21,234 nucleotides of DNA from Deltaproteobacteria bacterium (lineage in GTDB: Bacteria; Desulfobacterota_B; Binatia; UBA9968). Location: assembly GCA_005879255.1 (NCBI GenBank), contig VBKY01000226.1, positions 1-21,234 on the forward strand, given 5' to 3'. The position numbers were made by a program, and so were the translations under genes. The notes beneath the pieces are model-generated. The model was not told the DNA's origin. It saw nothing but the letters and a program-made list of their open reading frames with translations, and searched no databases. Positions 1-7,522 of this stretch are shown in pieces. Each line of letters opens with the position of its first letter. The first letter of the stretch is position 1.

Positions 1-2
1 CG

Positions 3-683
3 AAGCGGGCGTTGGAAGATCCACGGGGATTTTGTCTGACGCTTTGTAGCGAACCGCGCTGGGAATTTTTACGCGACAACGAACGGTTTCACCTGCCTGA
101 TGTCGCATTCAAGCCTTATCCCTGCGCGCGCCAGCTCCACGCCGGCGTGGAAGCATTGCTCAATTTACTTCGCCAACATGCGATCTCGCCGGAAACGATC
201 GAAGCGATCGAGTTGTTCGTGCCAACGGCAAACGCCGGCACGGTGGATCGACCGTCAATTACCGCGAGTCATGCTGCCACAGTGGGGAGCGGCCAGTACG
301 TCATGGCGGTGACGGCGTTTAGAGGAAAGATCGATTTGGCGTCGTTTGAAGATGAATTTCTCCACAGTGTGGAAGTGCGCCAACTAGTGAACAAAGTTAA
401 AGTCACCGCAAGCAGTGATCTCGATCGCCATTATCCGAAGTATTGGTCGGGACGGATAACGGTCAGACTCGCGGGTGGCCAGTCAGTGACTCACGAAGTG
501 ACCGTCCCGAAAGGCGAAAGCGGGAACCCGATGACAGATGGTGAAGTGGAGAAAAAATTTCTGTCCCTTGCCGCGCCGATATTGACCGAAGAAAAAGCGC
601 AGTCGGTTGTTCGAGAAGTTTGCTCGTTGGATGCACGCGATTCTTTGGCGCCCCTGCTCGCGGCGCTGAAATTGCCTGAATGA
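3..683 (+). CDS. MmgE/PrpD family protein, C-terminal part (5' end outside window)
   Basis: The frame is open from the left edge to a TGA at 681-683, giving 226 residues. A TTG at 12 could be read as a start, but the upstream codons continue in the style of the family (ALEDPRGF), so the gene most likely begins outside the window. The KPYPCARQLHAGVEALL stretch near residue 40 is typical of the MmgE/PrpD fold (2-methylcitrate dehydratase, cis-aconitate decarboxylase and relatives). It is followed by the small mixed alpha/beta C-terminal domain, including a DRHYPKYWSGRITVRL strand region and a late PMTDGEVEKKF helix. Members are cytosolic, cofactor-free dehydratases, decarboxylases or isomerases of carboxylic acids, and the substrate cannot be read from this part. 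It is co-directional with the nitroreductase-family and HyuB-type genes downstream. No promoter is visible in the window. Confidence 0.85.
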   Translation, partial: KRALEDPRGFCLTLCSEPRWEFLRDNERFHLPDVAFKPYPCARQLHAGVEALLNLLRQHAISPETIEAIELFVPTANAGTVDRPSITASHAATVGSGQYVMAVTAFRGKIDLASFEDEFLHSVEVRQLVNKVKVTASSDLDRHYPKYWSGRITVRLAGGQSVTHEVTVPKGESGNPMTDGEVEKKFLSLAAPILTEEKAQSVVREVCSLDARDSLAPLLAALKLPE

Positions 684-702
684 TTTTGAAAGCAACGATT
701 TA

Positions 703-747
703 CCCTCACCCTTGCCCTCTCCCACTTCGTGACACTTCGTGGGCGAG
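703..747. repeat. CCCTCACC-type palindromic intergenic repeat, copy 1
   Basis: A C-rich run (CCCTCACCCTTGCCCTCTCC from 703) is followed by a hairpin: CTCTCCCAC at 717-725 pairs with GTGGGCGAG at 739-747 with one mismatch, and the 13-nt loop holds two CACTTCGT words. It lies 20 bp after the MmgE/PrpD stop. A related copy follows the next gene (1668-1716). It looks like a dispersed REP-like element that could also weaken transcription between the genes. There is no T-tract, so it is not called a terminator. Confidence 0.6.
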
Positions 748-857
748 GGTTCAATTATCTCTGATAGATGAAATGACGCGATTGAACCGGTACTGACGTG
801 TAGGTTATAAACGACAAGTCGAGCAATTCTTTCTATCCATTCGCGGAGGTCCAAGTT

Positions 858-1640
858 ATGACCGCAGATTCAACGCCGGGATATGATCTTCTCTACGACA
901 TCATTCGCCGCCGGGCGAGTGTGCGGAAGCTGAAGCCGGATCCGATTCCCGATGAATACATCGGCAAAATTCTCGAAGCGGGCCGCTGGGCGATGTCCGG
1001 TGCCAACTCGCAGCCTTGGGAATACATTGTCGTCAAGGATCCGAAGGTTAAGAAGGATCTTTTCCGCTGTTACTCAGAGGACAATACCGACTTTATTTAC
1101 TGGATGGAGCAGCAGCGCGTTTTCGAGTTGCGCCACCCTGCTTATCAAATGACGGCGGACGAAGCGGTGGAGCGGCAGCGGCGCGGCGCCGGCTGGTCCG
1201 AAGCGCCAGCTTTGATCGTCGTCGTCGGCGACGGCCGGCGCCAGTGGGGGACGGTGCAAGGGGCGCACACATTCGGCCGTGATCAATCGCATCTTACCGA
1301 CGGATTGGCCAACACGTGCACTTTCATGCATCTGGCGGCGGTCTCGCTCGGACTGGCGACCCAGTGGGTGACGATTCATGTTCAGGAGCCGTTCAAGAAA
1401 GTTTTAGGCGTGCCGGATTTGATGATGCTATATCTTATCATTCCCATCGGCTATCCCGCCGTGCAACCGTCGGAGGGTGTACGCCGGCCGCTGGAAGAGA
1501 TCGTGCATCACGATCACTACGAACAAGAAAAATTCATGAGCAATGAGCGCGTCATTCAGTTCCTCTACGAGCTCCGTGGCAAAACCTTGCAAACCTACCG
1601 GCAGTCGTATGTAGGCAAAGAAGAATCGAAGAAAGATTGA
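858..1640 (+). CDS. Nitroreductase-family FMN-dependent oxidoreductase
   Basis: A 260-residue protein with a clear ATG preceded by GGAGG at 845-849. The N-terminus carries the phosphate-binding RRRASVRK (residues 17-24), followed by a typical first helix and GANSQPWEY (48-56), which contacts flavin in this family. The C-terminal half has GLATQWVTIHV (165-175) and LIIPIGYPA (193-201), the usual flavin-pocket and dimer segments. The protein is longer than the roughly 200-residue core because of an insert near residues 70-140 (rich in W, R and H) and a C-terminal tail. Family members are soluble homodimers that reduce nitro-groups, quinones or enoyl systems, or remove halogen (iodotyrosine deiodinase type). 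The substrate here is not readable. It lies between an MmgE/PrpD gene and a HyuB-type gene on the same strand, with repeats in both gaps, so co-transcription is possible but not shown. Confidence 0.88.
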   Translation: MTADSTPGYDLLYDIIRRRASVRKLKPDPIPDEYIGKILEAGRWAMSGANSQPWEYIVVKDPKVKKDLFRCYSEDNTDFIYWMEQQRVFELRHPAYQMTADEAVERQRRGAGWSEAPALIVVVGDGRRQWGTVQGAHTFGRDQSHLTDGLANTCTFMHLAAVSLGLATQWVTIHVQEPFKKVLGVPDLMMLYLIIPIGYPAVQPSEGVRRPLEEIVHHDHYEQEKFMSNERVIQFLYELRGKTLQTYRQSYVGKEESKKD

Positions 1641-1667
1641 AAAGTCACACTGCAAAACGTTGGAGTG

Positions 1668-1716
1668 CCCTCACCTCTTTCCTCTCCCGCGAGCGGGGGA
1701 GAATGAAGGAGGGGGG
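1668..1716. repeat. CCCTCACC-type palindromic intergenic repeat, copy 2
   Basis: CCCTCACCTCTTTCCTCTCC starts at 1668 and matches the copy at 703 in its C-rich arm. CTCTCCCGC (1682-1690) faces GCGGGGGAG (1693-1701) with one mismatch, and the outer part continues into GAATGAAGGAGGGG. It sits between the nitroreductase stop and the HyuB start. No T-run follows. It is most simply a dispersed palindromic repeat. Confidence 0.55.
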
Positions 1717-1757
1717 CGGGCGGATCTCTACTATGATCAGACAATGATGAGGGTACT

Positions 1758-3440
1758 GTGTCGGTCGATCCGATTACCGTAGAAATCATCCGCTGCGCGC
1801 TGAAGGCCGCCGCCAATGAAATGTCGGCTGTGCTCAAGCGCACCGCTTACAACATGATGATCTACGAAGTGCAGGATTACTGCGTCAGCATCGTCGATCA
1901 CGAAGGGCAGACGATGTCGCAGAACGAGGGCGCGTTGCCGATTTTTCTCGCGGATCTCGGCGTGGCGGTGCAGGACGGCGTCGAGATCTATGGATTGGAC
2001 AATATACATGCCGGCGATGTTTTTCTGGTCAATCACCCGGAAATCTGCGGGCAGCATCTCAACAACATGGTCGTCTACACTCCGTTCTTTTGGGATGGCA
2101 AGCTGCTTTGCTTCCTCGCGGTACGCGCCCACTGGATCGACGTCGGCGGCGGCAGCACCGGCTTCGGCTCGAGCATGACGCGCGATGTGTATGAAGAAGG
2201 ACTGCAGATTCGGTCGGTCAAGATCTATAAGGAAGGGCAGCCGAATACGGAAGTGCTGCGGCTGATCGAGGACAATATCCGATTCCCGGAATCGTCCCTC
2301 GGAGATCTCCGCGCGCAGATCGCATGCTGCCGCACGGGTGAAGAGCGGCTCGAACAGATCTGCCGCAAATATGGCGGCACGGTTTTCCTGGAAGCGGTCC
2401 GAACAATCTGGGATCAGACCGACAAGCTCGTGCGCGATGCCGTGCGTGCGATACCTGACGGAGTTTATGAAGCCTCGTCTTTCCTTGATGACGATGGTCG
2501 AGACTTGACCAAGACGATTCCGATCAAGGTCAAAGTCGAAGTGCATGATGACGAGCTGACCATCGACTTTTCCGAGGTTGCCGATCAGGTGCCGGGCTTT
2601 ATTAACTGTGGATCGTCCGGCGGGATGGCGGCTGCACGGGTGGCCTTCAAAGCGTTGACCTCGCCACATCGCGAAGTCAACGAAGGCTCCTTCCGCGCGC
2701 TCAAGGTCATTTTGCCGCCGGGCAAATTGCTCAGCGCGCGCCGTCCTGCTCCGATCGGCGGCTGGAGCCTGTCGTTACCGACGGTGCTCGATACGATTTT
2801 GTGCGCGCTGGCGCCGGCATTGCCGGATCGCATACCCGCCGCCCACAAAGGAGACATGGGCGGCTACGCAATTTTCGGTGCCAATCCCAAGACCGGAAGG
2901 CGCTACGTCTGTCAGAATATCATTGGTGGAGGATGGGGCGGCCGTCCGTTCGAAGACGGCGCGTCCGCCGCAGTGTCGATGTGTCAGGGCGATGTGAAGA
3001 ACACGCCCATCGAACTGCAGGAACTCTACTATCCGTTGCTTTACGAGTGCCACGCTTTCAGGGCAGACAGTGGCGGGGTTGGGAAATTTCGCGGCGGCAT
3101 CGGCGTCGAGGTCAAAGTGAAACCGCTTACGGATTTTTACCTCAGCCGCAACACGGATCGGATCAAGTGTCCGCCGTGGGGTCTCCTCGGTGGATCGCAA
3201 GGCGCGGTTAACGAGACGATCATCCAACGAAACGGCAAACAAGAGAAACTTCCAGGAAAATTCAGCCATCTCATGGTACATCCCGGCGAGACCGTGACTT
3301 TTCTCACGGCAGGGGGCGGCGGATACGGGAAACCGTCCGAGCGTGAAGAGGCGGCGGTAAAACGGGACGTGGAATTGGGTTACGTTTCAAAAGCGCGGGC
3401 GAAAACAGACTATCCCGTGGTTTTGGGTCGCAAAGAGTAA
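1758..3440 (+). CDS. Hydantoinase B/oxoprolinase family protein (HyuB-like)
   Basis: A 560-residue protein starting at a GTG, with GAGGG five bases upstream. The sequence is HyuB/acetone-carboxylase-alpha-like from end to end: DPITVEIIRCALKAAANEM at the N-terminus, SQNEGALPIFLADL (54-67), VFLVNHPEICGQHLNNMVVY (88-107), AVRAHWIDVGGGSTGFG (121-137), and a late glycine-rich GGGWGGRPFEDGASA segment. The C-terminus ends with TVTFLTAGGGGYGKP, as in full-length family members. In the usual NDPYxGGTHLPD motif the glycines and final Asp are changed here (C97-G98-Q99-H100-L101-N102-N103), while the histidines H100 and H125 remain. HyuB normally works with HyuA in ATP-dependent opening of hydantoin or oxoproline rings, or in carboxylation. 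No HyuA lies in the window, and the gene downstream is convergent. It is a confident family call, but the reaction is open. Confidence 0.92.
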   Translation: MSVDPITVEIIRCALKAAANEMSAVLKRTAYNMMIYEVQDYCVSIVDHEGQTMSQNEGALPIFLADLGVAVQDGVEIYGLDNIHAGDVFLVNHPEICGQHLNNMVVYTPFFWDGKLLCFLAVRAHWIDVGGGSTGFGSSMTRDVYEEGLQIRSVKIYKEGQPNTEVLRLIEDNIRFPESSLGDLRAQIACCRTGEERLEQICRKYGGTVFLEAVRTIWDQTDKLVRDAVRAIPDGVYEASSFLDDDGRDLTKTIPIKVKVEVHDDELTIDFSEVADQVPGFINCGSSGGMAAARVAFKALTSPHREVNEGSFRALKVILPPGKLLSARRPAPIGGWSLSLPTVLDTILCALAPALPDRIPAAHKGDMGGYAIFGANPKTGRRYVCQNIIGGGWGGRPFEDGASAAVSMCQGDVKNTPIELQELYYPLLYECHAFRADSGGVGKFRGGIGVEVKVKPLTDFYLSRNTDRIKCPPWGLLGGSQGAVNETIIQRNGKQEKLPGKFSHLMVHPGETVTFLTAGGGGYGKPSEREEAAVKRDVELGYVSKARAKTDYPVVLGRKE

Positions 3441-3534
3441 CCACACGAGCAGTTGAAATTCGTCATTGAAAGTCGACAAGTGTACGGCCACCGCCAATCA
3501 CTTCCCGATCAATTCGCTATGCTCTGATCCGCCA

Positions 3535-5067
3535 TTAAGGCGGCGGAACGGACCCAGCTTTCGCAGACGCGATCTGCATGCGGGCGAGCAAGCTGTGATG
3601 TCTTCCGTAAGCAAAGTAAACCGCGAAACCGATCAGCAGCCAAAGGATCAGCCGCAGCCAATTATCTACCGGTAGGGAAAACATCAGCAGCAGACAGAAC
3701 ACGATGCCGAGAATCGGAATCAGCGGCACGAGCGGGCAGCGGAACGGCCTGGGTGCGTCGGGCTCGCGCCGGCGCATGATCAGCACTGCGGCGCATACGA
3801 TGACGAATGCCAGCAGCGTGCCGATATTCACCAGCTCGGCGAGAATGCGCAGCGGCAACAACGCTCCCAATAGAGCGACGACGCTGCCGGTCAAAATCGT
3901 CGCCTTCCACGGCGTGCGGAAACGCGGGTGCACTGAACCGAAAAAGGCGGTGGGCAAGAGGCCGTCGCGGGCCATGGCGAGCATGATGCGAGGCTGGCTT
4001 AGCATGAGCACCATTAATACCGAGGTGATGCCCGCCAGTGCGCCGAGCGAGATCAAAACATGGGCCCACGGCAATCCCACATGGCTGAAGGCCTTGGCGA
4101 GCGGCGCATCGATATCGATTTGCTGATAAGGGACCATGCCGGTCAAGACCGCGGCGACGGCGATATAGAGAACCGTGCAGAGGGTAAGAGAGGCAATAAT
4201 GCCGATGGGAACGTCGCGGCTTGGATTGCGGGCCTCCTCGGCGTGAGTCGAGACCGAATCGAAACCGATGTAGGCGTAAAATACGATCGCCGCGCCGGCC
4301 ATCATTCCGAGGGGCTCACCGGCCGGTCCATGTTGTCCCAGAATCGTGTATCCAAAGAAACTGATGCCGGAATAGCCGTATGGCGCAAAAGGATGCCAAT
4401 TTCGTGGGTCGATATGGGTGACGCCGATGGCGATGATCATAAGAACCACCGCTAGCTTGATCAAAACCATGAAGACGTTGAAGGTTGCGCTCTCGCGAAT
4501 GCCGGCGACTAGAACTGCGGTGAGCAGAGCTGAGATCAAAAGCGCCGGTAGATCGACGATCGCGCCCGTGGCAGCGAAGGTGCCGGTTGTGGGATTGAAG
4601 TCGAACGGGGCGTTTGCCAAGGCGGCCGGCAGTTTGATTCCCAGCAGGCCGACAAAGTCGGTAAAATAGTGTGACCAGCCGTGCGCGACGCTCGCTGCCC
4701 CCACGCCGTACTCGAGCAACAAATCCCAACCGATGATCCAGGCGAACAGTTCGCCTAAAGTAGCGTAAGCGTACGTGTAGGCCGAGCCGGCCACCGGCAC
4801 CATGGACGCGAATTCGGCATAGCAGAGCGCGGCAAAGGCGCAGGCGAAACCGGCAATGACAAATGAAAGCATGGTCGCGGCGCCGGCTTTGTCTTTGGCG
4901 ACCACGCCGATGATGACGAAAATGCCCGCACCGATAATCGCGCCGACTCCAAGACCGGTAAGTTGCAGCGGCCCGAGCACGGGCCGCAACCCATGTGCGC
5001 CGCGGGCTTCCTTCAATAGCAGGCTGGTTGGTTTTCTTGCGAAAAGGCTAGAAGAATTCGAATTCAT
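3535..5067 (-). CDS. APC-superfamily amino acid permease, CAT type (YfnA-like)
   Basis: A 510-residue, strongly hydrophobic inner-membrane protein with about twelve predicted membrane segments. The first segment carries the transporter signature LGVGAIIGAGIFVIIG (residues 39-54), diagnostic for APC cationic-amino-acid-type permeases. Other family hallmarks are ALCYAEFASMVPVAGSAYTY after the second segment, FYAYIGFDSVSTHAEEARNP in the middle, and SQPRIMLAMARDGLLP in the second half. The cytosolic N-terminal tail (about 30 residues) and the short proline-rich end are normal. Such proteins import neutral or basic amino acids by proton symport or exchange, and the specificity is not readable. The start has only a weak ribosome site. 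It lies 124 bp after the CBS-domain gene on the same strand, so the CBS protein might be co-transcribed and act as a regulator, which is an inference. It is convergent with the HyuB-type gene. Confidence 0.93.
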   Translation of the reverse strand: MNSNSSSLFARKPTSLLLKEARGAHGLRPVLGPLQLTGLGVGAIIGAGIFVIIGVVAKDKAGAATMLSFVIAGFACAFAALCYAEFASMVPVAGSAYTYAYATLGELFAWIIGWDLLLEYGVGAASVAHGWSHYFTDFVGLLGIKLPAALANAPFDFNPTTGTFAATGAIVDLPALLISALLTAVLVAGIRESATFNVFMVLIKLAVVLMIIAIGVTHIDPRNWHPFAPYGYSGISFFGYTILGQHGPAGEPLGMMAGAAIVFYAYIGFDSVSTHAEEARNPSRDVPIGIIASLTLCTVLYIAVAAVLTGMVPYQQIDIDAPLAKAFSHVGLPWAHVLISLGALAGITSVLMVLMLSQPRIMLAMARDGLLPTAFFGSVHPRFRTPWKATILTGSVVALLGALLPLRILAELVNIGTLLAFVIVCAAVLIMRRREPDAPRPFRCPLVPLIPILGIVFCLLLMFSLPVDNWLRLILWLLIGFAVYFAYGRHHSLLARMQIASAKAGSVPPP

Positions 5068-5191
5068 CGACCAGGCGAATACATGGTGTTCGTTCCGAAA
5101 TCAAGATTCGGCGCGCGTCTGTAGTCGCGAATCGAGCGAGGAGAACCGAGATTGGGTCAATAGCGAGCGTCTTTTTGCAGCACCGACGACT

Positions 5192-5620
5192 TCAGCTTGT
5201 GATATAGCGCTCGAGCTGCTCGATAATGAATTGCTGGTCGGCGATGATGGATTTGACGAGGTCACCGATCGAGATGATGCCGACTATTTTTCCTTCGTCG
5301 ATGACCGGAAGATGGCGGATGCGTTTATCCGTCATTATGGCCATACATTCTTCGATCGATTGCTCCAGGTGAGTGTAGGCCACATGACTGGTCATTATTT
5401 CCTCGACCCGAGTGTTCGGGGAGGTTCGGCCAAGAAGGATAATCTTTCGAGCGTAGTCTCGCTCGGAGATGATGCCGGCGAGCCGCGCACCGTCCATGAC
5501 CACGAGAGCGCCGACTTCCTTCTCGGCCATGCGGCCCAGCGCCTCGAATACCGTCGAACCCATTTCGACACACCAAACGGCTTGGCCCTTGACCTTTAGG
5601 ATGTCTCGAACCGTTTTCAT
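5192..5620 (-). CDS. Two-CBS-domain protein
   Basis: A 142-residue protein made almost only of a CBS pair. The first domain is about residues 7-60 (TVFEALGRMAEKEVGALVVM, then LAGIISERDYARKI) and the second about 74-127 (VEEIMTSHVAYTHLEQSIEE, then IRHLPVIDEGKIVGIISIGD). Both carry the GIIS-x-x-D ligand-contact pattern typical of AMP/ATP-binding CBS pairs. The frame is open for 12 further codons, but I choose this ATG because a very strong AAAGGAGG (5627-5634) sits six bases upstream and the predicted transcript starts about 5652, inside the longer version. The protein is cytosolic and probably an adenylate-sensing regulator, with no enzyme domain attached. The amino acid permease follows 124 bp downstream on the same strand. 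The partner protein is unknown. Confidence 0.9.
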   Translation of the reverse strand: MKTVRDILKVKGQAVWCVEMGSTVFEALGRMAEKEVGALVVMDGARLAGIISERDYARKIILLGRTSPNTRVEEIMTSHVAYTHLEQSIEECMAIMTDKRIRHLPVIDEGKIVGIISIGDLVKSIIADQQFIIEQLERYITS

Positions 5621-5626
5621 GGAAGA

Positions 5627-5634
5627 CCTCCTTT
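5627..5634 (-). promoter_or_regulatory. Ribosome binding site fixing the CBS protein start
   Basis: AAAGGAGG on the minus strand ends six bases before the ATG at 5620. It is a near-perfect anti-16S match and decides against the upstream in-frame ATG at 5656. Confidence 0.85.
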
Positions 5635-5658
5635 CGGAGCAAACATGGTTCGACACGC

Positions 5659-5687
5659 GTTATACAACCAAATAGCTGTGGAGTTAA
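5659..5687 (-). promoter_or_regulatory. Candidate sigma-70-type promoter of the CBS gene
   Basis: Read on the minus strand, TTAACT (5682-5687) and TATAAC (5659-5664) are separated by exactly 17 bp, giving 4/6 and 5/6 matches to the -35 and -10 consensus. The implied transcript start near 5652 leaves a leader of about 30 nt before the strong ribosome site. No experiment backs this. Confidence 0.5.
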
Positions 5688-5901
5688 GTGGAAAATTGGG
5701 CTGGCCACTTCAGGTAACGTTCCTCTGAATAATTATGACTTTGTTCAAGGAGCCGGCACCGTGCTCGATTAGGTTCTAATCCGCTCGTGTGCGTGATTGA
5801 ACGTACTGAACTACTTGATCGATTGTCCGAGGAGCGGTGTCCGTCGATAGGTCTGAGCTTTTGCGTGTTATCGAAGCCCGGAAGCGAATGTCAGTGGCCC
5901 T

Positions 5902-5931
5902 AAAAAAAAGGCCCCATGAAGGGACCTTTTT
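5902..5931 (-). terminator. Rho-independent terminator of the PEP-CTERM gene
   Basis: On the minus strand AAAGGTCCC, loop TTCAT and GGGGCCTTT form a 9-bp stem (one G-T pair), followed by a run of eight T (complement of 5902-5909). It starts about 26 bp after the PEP-CTERM stop. The plus strand also has a short T-run after the stem, so weak bidirectional action is possible. Confidence 0.85.
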
Positions 5932-5956
5932 AATGGGACTCCAATCCTTTGGCTAA

Positions 5957-7063
5957 CTAAGCATTACGGCGCTTTAGCCATCCGGATAGACCGAGAAGTC
6001 CCAGACCGAACAAGAGCAGCGCTGTTGGCTCAGGCACTTTTCCATTGATCACTGACTCGAGCGGAGCGATGAACAGCTGCTCGAAACCGTTATTAATGTC
6101 CTTTGCCAGACAAGCAGCCGAAGTTGTGAACAGCGCCGGGTCGCAGCCGAGACGCAGGTCGAAGTTCATGCTGTAGAGCCCTAAATCGGCCGCTGAGAGA
6201 CTTGAGAATAGTCCAGCCAGTTGTGCATTCAGTTCCGGAAAGATTACTGCGTAGGCGGCTTCATTAGCGCCCAGGTTATTGTTGATTTCTTTATCGTGCG
6301 GTTGGGAGCATGAAACCGGTAGACCGAGGTTGGTGCACAGTAGACCTCCGGAGAAAACGTAATCGGTCGGCGATCCCGACGAATTGCCTGTGGGACCCGC
6401 GCCCGTCGACGTATAGTTGGCAACATTGCCGTTGAGCACCCCTCCGCCTCCGTCGAATATCCCGGCATAAGTACTATTATTATTGGTAAAATCGTAGGTG
6501 CCGATCACTGTGCCTGCGGCATTCCTAATAGTGACTTGTGCCCACGCCGCGAGATTTTGGTTTGTCGAAGCGCCGCTGTTTACCTGATTATTATTGAAGA
6601 AGAACACCATGGTTTGGCCATTCAAGAACGTCTTTAAAGCGCCGAGCGTGGTATCCCATGTATTCGCGCTATCGCCGCTAAACTGACCGGGACCCCCTGG
6701 GTCAGGCGACGTCACGGCGCCGCCGGTTCTGAAAAAAGTAATCCCGCTACCGTTGGGCGTCGCGTAAGCATTGTCCATCCCCGGAAAATTTGTAGTTATC
6801 GGGTTACCGCCAGACCCGGTGGCGATGACAATCAAGTCCGAAATCTGACCGGGAGCTGATTGGATAAAAAACGGGCACCCCGGGTTAGTGCAATTAGCAG
6901 GTGGACCTATGATCTGGTCTACTGCTAAAGCAAAAGATTGCCCATCACCATACTGAACGAAGGGTTGGCCAGCAAAAGACAACGCAAGCGCCACTTGCGG
7001 CCGGAGCAGGCCAAGTGCGAGAATCACGGCACCCGCGACCTTTGTCCAAGGCATTTTTTTCAT
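5957..7063 (-). CDS. Exported protein with PEP-CTERM sorting signal
   Basis: A 368-residue secreted protein. The start ATG at 7063 is chosen because AAGGAGA lies eight bases upstream and it begins a clean signal peptide (MKKMPWTKVAGAVILALGLL, then a cleavage region ending ALAL). A longer frame from 7120 has no ribosome site. The mature part is rich in Gly, Asn, Thr and Ser, with NNNSTYAG-like stretches, and contains several paired cysteines (for example TNPGCPF and RLGCDPALFTTSAACL). The last 26 residues are a textbook PEP-CTERM tail: VPEP, a hydrophobic segment, then KRRNA. Such proteins are exported, recognised by an exosortase at the inner membrane and usually tied to exopolysaccharide or biofilm production. 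The central domain is not one I recognise. No exosortase lies in the window. The gene stands alone, with its own terminator. Confidence 0.9.
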   Translation of the reverse strand: MKKMPWTKVAGAVILALGLLRPQVALALSFAGQPFVQYGDGQSFALAVDQIIGPPANCTNPGCPFFIQSAPGQISDLIVIATGSGGNPITTNFPGMDNAYATPNGSGITFFRTGGAVTSPDPGGPGQFSGDSANTWDTTLGALKTFLNGQTMVFFFNNNQVNSGASTNQNLAAWAQVTIRNAAGTVIGTYDFTNNNSTYAGIFDGGGGVLNGNVANYTSTGAGPTGNSSGSPTDYVFSGGLLCTNLGLPVSCSQPHDKEINNNLGANEAAYAVIFPELNAQLAGLFSSLSAADLGLYSMNFDLRLGCDPALFTTSAACLAKDINNGFEQLFIAPLESVINGKVPEPTALLLFGLGLLGLSGWLKRRNA

Positions 7064-7315
7064 CAGTAATTTCTCCTTCAGTTTTACGGAATATAAAGCT
7101 CCGCTTGACAACTCGAGCAATCAACAGGCCAATATTTGTATTAATTGTCATCAATTCTCACCCATTTGCTCTAAGGGCTCTGAATTAATGCAATTTTTTA
7201 AGGCACAAAGAGAAAGTTTTCAAACTGTGAGCGGCTCAGTGGAAAAGTTCATCATTGGGCAATACGTATAGAAACTTTACAACTTTTTTGTTGACCAAGT
7301 TAACATATAAATGTT

Positions 7316-7356
7316 GTTTACACTCAAGTAGTTAGGAGCTGTAGGGGCGTGTAAAC
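7316..7356. repeat. Inverted repeat GTTTACAC / GTGTAAAC, possible operator
   Basis: Perfect 8-bp arms at 7316-7323 and 7349-7356 are separated by 25 bp. Centre-to-centre spacing is 33 bp, about three helical turns, which would suit two regulator dimers or one looped dimer pair. Two further half-sites follow downstream. No regulator is identified. Confidence 0.45.
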
Positions 7357-7508
7357 TTTTCTTACAATCTTTGTGGCACTTTACACTTTGAGCAAATCAA
7401 ATTTAGCTTATTGCGTGCTCGCAGTTACCTAAAGCATTCCACTGGGGTACTCTGCTTTCTAGTTTATCCGAAAATGGCTCAGATCGTGTAAAAGCAAATC
7501 ATTGCAAC

Positions 7509-7513
7509 GGAGG
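7509..7513 (+). promoter_or_regulatory. Ribosome binding site fixing the binding-protein start
   Basis: GGAGG lies nine bases before the ATG at 7523. It overlaps the region just after the in-frame TTG at 7502 and so favours the ATG. Confidence 0.7.
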
Positions 7514-7522
7514 GTTCTTGCC

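Larger units (their letters stand above)
5621..5956. other. 336-bp gap between CBS gene start and PEP-CTERM gene end
   Basis: The gap holds the CBS ribosome site and a candidate sigma-70-type promoter at its left side, and the terminator of the PEP-CTERM gene at its right side (5902-5931). Between about 5690 and 5895 I see no credible reading frame, RNA fold or repeat. Confidence 0.6.
7064..7522. other. 459-bp AT-rich divergent intergenic region with repeated GTGTAAA words
   Basis: This region separates the PEP-CTERM gene (-) from the binding-protein gene (+) and is clearly more AT-rich than its surroundings. It contains GTTTACAC (7316-7323) and its perfect inverse GTGTAAAC (7349-7356), TTTACAC (7380-7386), GTGTAAA (7486-7492), a short palindrome AACAT-ATAA-ATGTT just before them, and one GTAGGGGCG word at 7341. 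I found no -35/-10 pair or sigma-54 (GG-N10-GC) site that I trust, and no reading frame. It is probably a regulatory region for one or both flanking genes. Confidence 0.55.

Noticed and set aside
1737..2669. A 310-codon open frame antisense to the HyuB-type gene
   Set aside because: It lies fully opposite a convincing family protein, has no ribosome site, and its composition (many H, R, D) is the usual mirror of a GC-rich coding strand.
3529..3543. CCGCC-ATTAA-GGCGG hairpin as a terminator
   Set aside because: It spans the permease stop codon itself, has only five pairs and no T-run on either strand.
4856..5599. A 247-codon + strand frame across the permease and CBS genes
   Set aside because: It spans the antisense of two real genes and their gap, has no family-like motif, and the CBS strand has a promoter and ribosome site.
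7064..7522. Sigma-54 promoter for the PEP-CTERM gene, as known for some exosortase-linked genes
   Set aside because: TGGCAC occurs at 7374 but on the + strand and without GC at the right distance; no GG-N10-GC site was found on the minus strand.
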